Shown here piece by piece: positions 54,315 through 61,790 of a stretch of DNA of 64,000 nt. The position numbers and the translations under genes were made by a program. Origin of the DNA: Pontibacter aydingkolensis (GTDB lineage Bacteria > Bacteroidota > Bacteroidia > Cytophagales > Hymenobacteraceae); contig NZ_JAHYXK010000002.1 of NCBI RefSeq assembly GCF_019443125.1, positions 124,001 through 188,000 of the forward strand, given 5' to 3'. The notes beneath the pieces are model-generated. The model was given only the letters and a program-made list of their open reading frames with translations. It was not told the DNA's origin and did not search any database. How positions within the stretch are numbered: position 1 is the stretch's first letter; every line of letters begins with the position of its first letter.

Positions 54315-55274
54315 TTACTTGCGTGAAAAGAAAGACTCAACGAATTCGTGCTTGTCGAACAGTTGTAAGTCCTCAATTTTCTCGCCAACTCCGATATACT
54401 TCACCGGAATTTTAAATTCATCTGAAATACCGATCACTACACCGCCCTTGGCTGTACCGTCCAGTTTGGTAATGGCAAGCGCCGTAACATCAGTGGCTTT
54501 GGTAAATTCACGTGCCTGCAATAACGCATTCTGACCTGTGCTGCCATCAAGCACCAATAATACCTCATGTGGGGTATCCTCGGTTACTTTCTGCATCACA
54601 CGCTTTATCTTGGCAAGCTCGTTCATCAAGCCAACTTTGTTATGCAATCGTCCGGCTGTATCAATGATCACTACATCAGCGTTCAGCTCCACACCTTTCT
54701 TTACAGCATCGTAGGCTACAGAAGCTGGATCTGTGTTCATGCCATGTGATATTACCGGCACACCCACACGCTCACCCCAGATGATCAATTGGTCTACGGC
54801 TGCGGCACGGAATGTATCGGCAGCGCCAAGAACAACTTTCTTACCTGCCTTGTGGAATTGAGCAGCTAGTTTACCAATCGTAGTAGTTTTACCTACTCCA
54901 TTTACGCCTACCACCATGATCACATAAGGCTTGATACCTGCAGGCAGTTCGAAGTTGGCTCCGTCTCCGGCACGATTCTCTTCCAGCAGGGCTGCGATCT
55001 CTTCGCGCAGGATCTTATCAAGCTCATCGGTGCTCACATACTTGTCGCGGGCAACTCGCTTCTCGATGCGATCAATGATCTTAACTGTTGTTTCAACCCC
55101 TACGTCAGCATGCACCAGAATCTCCTCCAGCTCGTCCAGCACATCCACATCAACTGTAGATTTGCCAACAACAGCCTTGCTCAGCTGCCCGAAGAAGCTG
55201 GTTTTGGTTTTCTCTAGCCCTTTGTCTAGCGACTCTTTTTTCTTCTCTTTACTGAAAAAGTCAAAAATGCCCAT
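54315..55274 (-). CDS. ftsY: Signal recognition particle receptor FtsY
   Basis: 319 residues. N-terminal helical domain (FLGQLSKAV... region, here [20 protein letters not shown]), then the GTPase motifs [34 protein letters not shown] and [10 protein letters not shown]. It lacks the long acidic N-terminal A domain of E. coli, as expected in this phylum. It targets the SRP-ribosome complex to the membrane. Confidence 0.96.
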   Translation of the reverse strand: MGIFDFFSKEKKKESLDKGLEKTKTSFFGQLSKAVVGKSTVDVDVLDELEEILVHADVGVETTVKIIDRIEKRVARDKYVSTDELDKILREEIAALLEENRAGDGANFELPAGIKPYVIMVVGVNGVGKTTTIGKLAAQFHKAGKKVVLGAADTFRAAAVDQLIIWGERVGVPVISHGMNTDPASVAYDAVKKGVELNADVVIIDTAGRLHNKVGLMNELAKIKRVMQKVTEDTPHEVLLVLDGSTGQNALLQAREFTKATDVTALAITKLDGTAKGGVVIGISDEFKIPVKYIGVGEKIEDLQLFDKHEFVESFFSRK

Positions 55275-55323
55275 ACCAATGTTTTTGTAAGGATGAAGAC
55301 GTACAGTGAAACTGTAATATACT

Positions 55324-55350
55324 AAAAAAGTCCCAGTAACGGGACTTTTT
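55324..55350 (-). terminator. Terminator between DUF4295 and ftsY
   Basis: Stem AAAAAGTCCC / GGGACTTTTT with a T-run on the minus strand, 36 bases after the DUF4295 stop. It implies that ftsY has its own promoter or that only part of the transcripts read through. Confidence 0.75.
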
Positions 55351-55385
55351 GATGTTGTCTATCTATGTAAAATAGAGTCGGCTTA

Positions 55386-55541
55386 TTACTTCTTAGCAAG
55401 GAACTCCTGTACCTTATCTACAGGTACCATCTCCTCTTTAAAGCTGTAAGCACCAGTTTTTGGAGATCTCACAGCTTTGATAACTTTTGCCCAGTCTTTA
55501 CCTGTAGCGGTCTTTAGGGTTGCAACTACCTTCTTAGCCAT
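55386..55541 (-). CDS. DUF4295 ribosome-associated protein
   Basis: 51 residues starting MAKKVVATLKTATGKDWAKV and ending VQEFLAKK. It fits DUF4295, restricted to Bacteroidota and always near rpmG. From memory it may be the protein found in flavobacterial ribosomes as bL38; I am not certain. It follows rpmG by two bases. Confidence 0.85.
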   Translation of the reverse strand: MAKKVVATLKTATGKDWAKVIKAVRSPKTGAYSFKEEMVPVDKVQEFLAKK

Positions 55542-55543
55542 GG

Positions 55544-55732
55544 TTATTTAATTTCTTTATGTACAGTTACTTTTCTCAACACTGGGTTATACTTCTTAAG
55601 CTCAAGGCGCTCAGTCGTATTCTTTCTGTTTTTGGTAGTGATGTACCTTGAAGTTCCAGGCATGCCAGTCGCTTTATGCTCTGTGCACTCCATGATAACC
55701 TGGATTCTATTACCTTTTGCTTTTTTAGCCAT
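55544..55732 (-). CDS. rpmG: Ribosomal protein bL33
   Basis: 62 residues: [40 protein letters not shown] and [15 protein letters not shown]. There is no zinc-binding cysteine set (one Cys), so it is the C-minus form. It forms a two-gene unit with DUF4295, with a strong own promoter upstream. Confidence 0.95.
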   Translation of the reverse strand: MAKKAKGNRIQVIMECTEHKATGMPGTSRYITTKNRKNTTERLELKKYNPVLRKVTVHKEIK

Positions 55733-55762
55733 CTCTCTATCGTAATTTTTTATTTAGGACTG

Positions 55763-55794
55763 CAAATATAGGGGCTTAAATCTCTAATTACAAA
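55763..55794 (-). promoter_or_regulatory. Promoter of rpmG
   Basis: Read on the minus strand: TTTG, a 20-base spacer, TATATTTG. This matches the Bacteroidota consensus exactly and lies about 30 bases before the rpmG start. Confidence 0.75.
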
Positions 55795-55868
55795 CAAAGT
55801 ATACTATTTATTGTAAAATTTAACCCAAACGCTTCACAAATGTTACATAAACCGGTGACAGCGTGCTA

Positions 55869-57485
55869 TTATTCTATCGCAGGAAGTATAAATTTGTCTA
55901 ATGCACTAGGTTGAGCCATCGTCTTTTCTATGTCTGCGACGGTGCGCGGAGCCAACTTTGAGAGGTTTTCCCAGCCTTTGTTTGTGATCAGAATATTATC
56001 TTCTATCCTTACCCCGATGTTCCACCACTTCTTGTCGCAGGGGCTGCCTTCCGGAATGTAAATACCCGGCTCTACTGTTATAACCGTGTTATGCTTAAAA
56101 GCACCGTAAGAACCCGGATCGTGCACGTCCAGGCCCAGGTAATGCGAAGTACCATGCGGGAAATAACGTCGCACTTCAGACTTATCTTTTATGATGCCCA
56201 GCTTTAGCAGGCCGTTGGCAATCACCTCCTCTGCTGCTTCGTGCGGCGCCTGAAAATCATTACCTACTTTGCAGGCGGCAAAAGCTGCTTCCTGTGCTTT
56301 ATAAACCAGTTCGTAGATCTCTTTCTGCTCTTTAGTGAATTTACCGTTGGCTGGCATGGTACGGGTAACATCAGCAGTATAGCCTTTATACTCTGCCCCT
56401 ACGTCCATCAGCACAAGGTCGTTTCCTACTGTTGGCTTTTTGCTTTCTATGTAGTGCAGCACGCAGGCATTTTTACCGGCGCCAACTATAGAAGGATACC
56501 CGACATGCTGGGCGCCATACTTTTTGTGCACAAATTCGTGAATACCCTGTAACTCCATCTCCGACATTTTCGGGTGCATGGCTTTCATCACCTCTATCTG
56601 CCCTTGCGCAGAAATGTTGATGGCTTTGCGCAGTAACTGTAATTCCAGTTCTGTTTTTACCTCGCGCAGGCCTGCCATGGCTTGCCCTAAAGTATGGCCA
56701 TCAAGTTTGCTATTTGGTGTTGTTGCTACCGCCTTTACGCGGCTACGGGCATCAGCCGACTGCAAGTAACCATTCAGATATTTATCTTGTCGCAGCGCTG
56801 GGTAGTATTGCATTATCTGGCCCAGGTAAGCTTTTATTTCTTCAGGCTGGCCCGATCCCTGCTCACGCACAATACGATACAGCATGTTGCGCTGCGCATC
56901 AAAATCAGCCGGCACTTTAACCTTACTCTTAAACTGTTGCAATAAACTGTATAGGTCGGCCTCATCAGCAGCATCGTCGCGCACATCGTAAGGCAGTTCC
57001 TTAAATAGTATATGCTGCAGGTTGGCAGTGTCCAGTTTAAGCGTGGCAAAAGCTGTATTAGGCTGTGTGGCTATTCCTGTTGCAGAGGCTGCGCCTTCTA
57101 CGCCCAGGCGTTCTCCGTTCCAGAGTTCCGCCTGCGGGTCACGGGGCTGTACAAACAACATTTCACTTATCCGCTTACCATTTATACTTTGTGGCTCCGA
57201 GAAAAGTACCAGCACCGCATTTGGCTCATTATACCCTGTCAGGTAGTAAAAATCGGGATCGGGATGGTAATAGTAATCTACATCGTTAGCGCGGTTGCGA
57301 ACAGGAGAGGCAAAAAAAACAGCAACGGAGCGAGCCGGTAACTGCTTGCGCAGTTGCTCTCTCCGTTGCTGATGAAATGTTTTATCTAAAGTATCAGATG
57401 GCTTATCCGGGGTAGCACGTATCTGGGCTGAGGCAGCAGTTATACTTGCCCAAACCAGCAGCACGCACAGCCGGAAGGCTGCCAT
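55869..57485 (-). CDS. pepP: Exported M24-family aminopeptidase P
   Basis: 538 residues with a signal peptide (RLCVLLVWASITAASAQIRA). An N-terminal creatinase-like domain (QRREQLRKQLPARSVAVFFA) precedes the catalytic domain with the five metal ligands: MDVGAEYKGYTADVTR (two Asp), FPHGTSHYLGLDVHD (His), TVEPGIYIP (Glu) and GVRIEDNILIT (Glu). It removes the first residue before proline; the signal peptide suggests the periplasm. Its start overlaps the rpmB stop by one base, an unusual place for it. Confidence 0.92.
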   Translation of the reverse strand: MAAFRLCVLLVWASITAASAQIRATPDKPSDTLDKTFHQQRREQLRKQLPARSVAVFFASPVRNRANDVDYYYHPDPDFYYLTGYNEPNAVLVLFSEPQSINGKRISEMLFVQPRDPQAELWNGERLGVEGAASATGIATQPNTAFATLKLDTANLQHILFKELPYDVRDDAADEADLYSLLQQFKSKVKVPADFDAQRNMLYRIVREQGSGQPEEIKAYLGQIMQYYPALRQDKYLNGYLQSADARSRVKAVATTPNSKLDGHTLGQAMAGLREVKTELELQLLRKAINISAQGQIEVMKAMHPKMSEMELQGIHEFVHKKYGAQHVGYPSIVGAGKNACVLHYIESKKPTVGNDLVLMDVGAEYKGYTADVTRTMPANGKFTKEQKEIYELVYKAQEAAFAACKVGNDFQAPHEAAEEVIANGLLKLGIIKDKSEVRRYFPHGTSHYLGLDVHDPGSYGAFKHNTVITVEPGIYIPEGSPCDKKWWNIGVRIEDNILITNKGWENLSKLAPRTVADIEKTMAQPSALDKFILPAIE

Positions 57486-57724
57486 TAGTACAGGATATAT
57501 CCTTGCTCTACTGCTTTCTTCAATACTGCTGTGATACCGTTCTTGTTGATGGTTCTCAAAGCAGATGTAGAAACTTTAAGAGTTACCCATGCATCCTCTT
57601 CCGGGATGTAGAAACGCTTCTTCTGAAGGTTTGGATAAAACTTACGCTTCGTTTTATTGTTAGCGTGAGATACGTTGTTACCTACGCGTGGTCTTTTTCC
57701 TGTAATGTCGCAAACTCGTGCCAT
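57485..57724 (-). CDS. rpmB: Ribosomal protein bL28
   Basis: 79 residues: [40 protein letters not shown] and [16 protein letters not shown]. It is coupled to pepP downstream (TAATG overlap). In many relatives rpmB and rpmG are adjacent, so pepP appears inserted between them here. Confidence 0.96.
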   Translation of the reverse strand: MARVCDITGKRPRVGNNVSHANNKTKRKFYPNLQKKRFYIPEEDAWVTLKVSTSALRTINKNGITAVLKKAVEQGYILY

Positions 57725-57858
57725 CTTGTATTTTCTTCTAAATTATTTCAATAGGGGTGCAAATATCTGCAAAAAGATACAGAAATTCAAAAGCATAGGA
57801 AATATTTTTCCTCTAATTGTGTATTCCGGCCTGTGCAGGCGCATTTTCGACACAAATT

Positions 57859-58032
57859 TTATACTTGCTTCTGCTCTTCCGAAACGATCTTACCCTTCTT
57901 AAAGCCATAAGGACAATGCTTGCAGGCATTCTTGCAGCAGTATCCCCGCTTTTGCAGATATTTAGCCGTCAGCACCATCAGTCTGTGCTCGTTAAAGTAA
58001 AAATCCTCCCCCTCTGTTAGCTTCTGACTCAC
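57859..58032 (-). CDS. DUF5522 family cysteine-rich small protein
   Basis: 57 residues from a GTG start (no ATG in frame before an upstream stop). YCCKNACKHCPYGFKKGKI holds a CC-x3-C-x2-CPYG cluster that probably binds a metal ion or Fe-S cluster. The N-terminal part EDFYFNEHRLMVLTAKYLQK is helical. The family is common in Bacteroidota and has no known role. Confidence 0.75.
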   Translation of the reverse strand: MSQKLTEGEDFYFNEHRLMVLTAKYLQKRGYCCKNACKHCPYGFKKGKIVSEEQKQV

Positions 58033-58184
58033 GTTATATCGGTTATTGGACTACAAATAACGCCATTTAACAAACAATTGCCAAAATCAGCATCGCTAAA
58101 ACCGGGCAGGCTTCGTACATATTTACTTTCGTAAAGCGTTATACTTTAGAGCGCTACCTATTTATACTTTAACAGATTAAGCCT

Positions 58185-58493
58185 ATGCCAACATACAGCA
58201 CATTTGCAGAGGCAGTTTGCTCCATGCGCGATCGCGGGTTCACCCATACTTTCACTATTCAGAAGCAAGCGCTTTACTGCTCAGAGCTAAACAAAACCAT
58301 TGAACCGGAAAAGCTGATACTGGTAGAGCAGCACCATGTAAAGGTGGATGGGCTTGAAAACGAAGAGCGTGATGTGTACGGTTTTAAAACTGACGAGAAT
58401 GTTTTTGGCCTCATGACAAGCACCTACGCCACCTATGACCCTGAGGGCTTTAACAACATTTTCAGGCGTTGCAGAAAGCCCCGGAACAAGTAA
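58185..58493 (+). CDS. Conserved small Bacteroidota protein, unknown
   Basis: 102 residues: MPTYSTFAEAVCSMRDRGFT, HHVKVDGLENEERDVYGFKT and STYATYDPEGFNNIF. Relatives are sometimes labelled phosphoribosylpyrophosphate synthetase without basis; this protein is far too short and lacks the motif. Single gene. Confidence 0.65.
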   Translation: MPTYSTFAEAVCSMRDRGFTHTFTIQKQALYCSELNKTIEPEKLILVEQHHVKVDGLENEERDVYGFKTDENVFGLMTSTYATYDPEGFNNIFRRCRKPRNK

Positions 58494-58642
58494 AGCTAAA
58501 CCAGGCTTTGGAGAACAGGTTTTAAAAGAGGTTCTATTTCACTATTTTTACAACAATAAATTAAAGCATCTGTACTTATACTATGCTGTTGCCACTTGCG
58601 CACAACAGCCGTATGAAACAGAAAACCCGATAAAGATAAACT

Positions 58643-59884
58643 ATGAGTACGCAGACAATTACCTCGAGCCAGCAGGCCATCGATACAGAACACAAGTATG
58701 GCGCGCACAACTACCACCCCCTACCTGTAGTGCTTAGCCGCGGCGAAGGCGTGCACCTTTGGGATGTGGAGGGCAAGCATTACTTTGATTTTCTATCTGC
58801 CTACAGCGCCGTGAACCAGGGGCATTGCCATCCTAAAATTGTAAATGCCCTGATAGAGCAGGCACAGCAGCTAACGCTTACTTCACGCGCTTTTTATAAC
58901 GATAAGCTGGGTGTTGCCGAAAAGTATATCTGCGAGCTTTTTAACTACGACAAGGCTCTTTACATGAACTCCGGTGCCGAGGCCGTGGAAACAGCCATTA
59001 AGCTTGCCCGCAAATGGGGCTACCTTAAAAAAGGCATCGCACCGCACAACGCCGAGATCATTGTAGTAGAGCATAACTTCCATGGACGTACTACCGGCAT
59101 TATCTCTTTTTCTACAGACCCGGACTCTACGAAAGGCTTTGGCCCATATATGCCAGGCTACAAGGTTATACCTTATAATGACATCGACGCGCTGGAGCAG
59201 GCCCTGAAAGAGAACCCGAACGTTTGCGGGTTTATGGTAGAGCCAATCCAAGGTGAAGCAGGTGTTGTAGTGCCTGACGAAGGTTACCTGGCTAAAGCCC
59301 ACGCGTTGTGCAAAGAATACAGTGTGCTGCTGATGGCCGATGAAATACAGACAGGTATTGGACGCACCGGTAAACTACTTGCCAGTTATTACGATGATGT
59401 AAAAGCCGACATACTTATACTTGGCAAAGCATTGTCTGGTGGTGTGCTGCCGGTTTCCTGCGTGCTGGCTAACGATGATATCATGCTTTGTATACAGCCA
59501 GGTGAGCACGGTTCCACGTTTGGAGGCAATCCACTGGCAGCGCAAGTAGCCGTTGCTGCCTTAGATGTTATTAAAGAAGAGAACCTGACAGAAAATGCAA
59601 ATAAACTAGGCGAGGCATTTAGGGAGCGCATGCGCAACCTGATGGTTAAACGCCCTGAACTGGTAACACTTGTTCGTGGCCGGGGCTTGCTTAACGCCAT
59701 TATTGTAGAACCAACTGCCGATGGCCGCACCGCTTGGGATGTGTGTGTTAAACTAATGGAAAAGGGTCTGCTTGCAAAACCAACGCACGGCGATATTATC
59801 CGCTTTGCCCCTCCGCTGGTAATGACAGAAGACCAACTGCACGAGTGCTGTGATATTATTGAGGATGTGATTCTGAATTTTTAA
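58643..59884 (+). CDS. rocD: Ornithine aminotransferase
   Basis: 413 residues, class III PLP aminotransferase. [66 protein letters not shown] and the PLP lysine in [13 protein letters not shown] all match OAT. It converts ornithine and 2-oxoglutarate to glutamate semialdehyde and glutamate, joining arginine and proline metabolism. Confidence 0.94.
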   Translation: MSTQTITSSQQAIDTEHKYGAHNYHPLPVVLSRGEGVHLWDVEGKHYFDFLSAYSAVNQGHCHPKIVNALIEQAQQLTLTSRAFYNDKLGVAEKYICELFNYDKALYMNSGAEAVETAIKLARKWGYLKKGIAPHNAEIIVVEHNFHGRTTGIISFSTDPDSTKGFGPYMPGYKVIPYNDIDALEQALKENPNVCGFMVEPIQGEAGVVVPDEGYLAKAHALCKEYSVLLMADEIQTGIGRTGKLLASYYDDVKADILILGKALSGGVLPVSCVLANDDIMLCIQPGEHGSTFGGNPLAAQVAVAALDVIKEENLTENANKLGEAFRERMRNLMVKRPELVTLVRGRGLLNAIIVEPTADGRTAWDVCVKLMEKGLLAKPTHGDIIRFAPPLVMTEDQLHECCDIIEDVILNF

Positions 59885-59907
59885 AGTATAAAATACTTAT
59901 TTATCTA

Positions 59908-59940
59908 GAAAGGCGAGGCTGTAGTGGCTTCGCCTTTTTT
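59908..59940 (+). terminator. Terminator of rocD
   Basis: Stem AAGGCGAGGC / GCTTCGCCTT with one mismatch, followed by a T-run, 24 bases after the stop. Confidence 0.85.
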
Positions 59941-59947
59941 GTTTGAC

Positions 59948-60451
59948 CGCAGATTAAGGGGATTTGATTGATTAGATGGATTTCTTCTACACCTGATCCA
60001 ACCACCCCTGTTCCTCTCCCGAAACAATTTCAGAATCTTCGGCTTGTTTAAGGCGGGGAATTTATACTACTACTTATTGTGTCATCACAATAGCATCTGC
60101 CTCTCCCTTTTGTCATCCTGCAAGGATCTTGGTAGAAAAAGAGGGCCCCTACCCCCGGAGGTTAAGCAGAGACTACAGCGCAAAACACACCCCTGCCCCT
60201 CCTCGGAGCATGGCCGTTTCATTCTCTTATTTCTCCTTTCGCTGGCGCGGGTTTGCAACCCGTGTCCTACCTATGGTGTCGGATTTGTAATCCGACTGGG
60301 CCAGAGGCTCACGCTATAGCCAGTCACGAGCGAGGACGCTCGCGCCATAAGTATTGAATTAACAGAATGAAACGGCCCTGCTCTCAAGAAGGGAATTCTT
60401 GCTTTTGCTAAAGTATAAGTTTCATAGCCTCGGACAGGTCGCGACCTGTCC
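59948..60451. repeat. Composite block of interspersed palindromic repeats
   Basis: In a 724-base gap (59885-60608) several repeats are stacked: a CGCAGATTAAGGGGATT unit at 59948 (also at 33429); a relative of the 208-base element arm at 59997-60062; a 14-base inverted pair (GGCCGTTTCATTCT at 60212 and its inverse at 60364); and palindromes at 60248-60262, 60278-60296, 60330-60343 and 60432-60451 (GGACAGGTCGCGACCTGTCC). No gene is supported. A TACCTTTG box at 60557-60564 may be the hemB -7 element. Confidence 0.7.
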
Positions 60452-60608
60452 CTACAAATACACAATTTATACTTTGCTTTAAGTTGAAAACAGCATCTGC
60501 CGAAGAGGTTCAGGCCCAGCCTTTGCGAGAGCAACCAACAATCAACAATTAAATCGTACCTTTGCGGCAACTTGATTTTGAATAATTTCTGTAACAGAAT
60601 TTATACTT

Positions 60609-61580
60609 ATGAACAGAAGACCAAGACGTAACCGCCAATCGGAGGTGATCAGGAACATGGTGCAGGAAACCTCCCTGAGCCTGAACGATTTTATCTATCC
60701 GCTTTTTATCATAGAAGGCCAAAACCAACGCATCGATGTGGCCTCTATGCCCGGAATCGCACGATTTTCCACTGATACACTTTTAGATGAAGTCCACAGC
60801 TGCGTAGAATTAGGCCTTAAAACATTTGCCCCTTTTCCGAGCATCCCTGAGTCGTTAAAAGATAAATATGCAACCGAAAGCCATAACCCGGACGGACTTT
60901 TCCCGAGAGCTATCCGCGAGATAAAAAAGAACTTTCCGGAGGTGGTGCTGATGACCGACGTTGCCATGGACCCTTACAGCTCTGACGGACATGATGGAAT
61001 TGTGGAGAACGACGAGGTCATTAACGACGAGACGTTGGAAGTATTGGGTAAAATGGCACTGGTACAGGCCCAGGCCGGTGCTGATATTGTTGGCCCTTCT
61101 GATATGATGGACGGACGCGTGGGCCATATACGCAGGGTGCTGGACGAGAACGGCTTCACCAAAACAGGCATTATGGCTTATACGGCTAAGTATGCCAGTG
61201 CTTTTTACGGCCCTTTCCGCGATGCCCTGGACTCGGCTCCCAAAAAAGGTGATAAGAAAACCTACCAGATGAATCCGGCCAACAGCCGCGAGGCCCTGAT
61301 TGAGGCAGAACTGGACACTGCTGAGGGCGCAGACTTCCTGATGGTAAAACCCGCTTTGGCTTACCTGGATGTAATTAAAATGCTCCGCGAAAACTCTCAC
61401 CTGCCTATTGCAGCCTATAACGTAAGCGGCGAGTATGCCATGATAAAAGCCGCTGCCCAAAATGGTTGGTTGGATGCCGAAAAAGGTATGGTCGAAGTGT
61501 TGCTCAGTATTAAGCGAGCCGGCGCCGATATTATACTTTCATACTTTGCCAAGGAGTTTGCTCAGTACCTGAAAAAGTAA
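60609..61580 (+). CDS. hemB: Porphobilinogen synthase
   Basis: 323 residues. Both active-site lysines are present: GIMAYTAKYASAFYGPF and DFLMVKPALAYLD. The metal site reads TDVAMDPYSSDGHDG, aspartate-rich without the cysteines of zinc enzymes, so it is the Mg-type. It joins two 5-aminolevulinate molecules in haem synthesis. Confidence 0.96.
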   Translation: MNRRPRRNRQSEVIRNMVQETSLSLNDFIYPLFIIEGQNQRIDVASMPGIARFSTDTLLDEVHSCVELGLKTFAPFPSIPESLKDKYATESHNPDGLFPRAIREIKKNFPEVVLMTDVAMDPYSSDGHDGIVENDEVINDETLEVLGKMALVQAQAGADIVGPSDMMDGRVGHIRRVLDENGFTKTGIMAYTAKYASAFYGPFRDALDSAPKKGDKKTYQMNPANSREALIEAELDTAEGADFLMVKPALAYLDVIKMLRENSHLPIAAYNVSGEYAMIKAAAQNGWLDAEKGMVEVLLSIKRAGADIILSYFAKEFAQYLKK

Positions 61581-61610
61581 TACTTACTTTTGTAAAATAT
61601 AAAAGCATAG

Positions 61611-61636
61611 ACGCCCTGGTAAACACTGGGGCGTTT
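61611..61636 (+). terminator. Terminator of hemB
   Basis: Stem ACGCCC / GGGCGT with an 11-13 base loop, followed by T-runs, 31 bases after the stop. Confidence 0.8.
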
Positions 61637-61790
61637 TTATTTTTATCTCTCCCGCATCATTTCCCTAACACACTACATTTCTCTAAAACAAGAATTCTGA
61701 TCTCAAAAGTAAGAAACACGGAACTGCTTTGCCTTTATTAGCATTTTGTTATAAATTGAGAGATTATTACATCTACCCAATCACATTTTT

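Noticed and set aside
54031..54534. 167-codon plus-strand frame
   Set aside because: Antisense to the lipoprotein and ftsY genes, cysteine- and serine-rich as typical of shadows.
58185..58493. Phosphoribosylpyrophosphate synthetase
   Set aside because: The protein is 102 residues and lacks the PRPP-binding motif; the name would be a carried-over misannotation.
60855..61460. 201-codon minus-strand frame
   Set aside because: Antisense shadow of hemB, whose full motif set is on the other strand.
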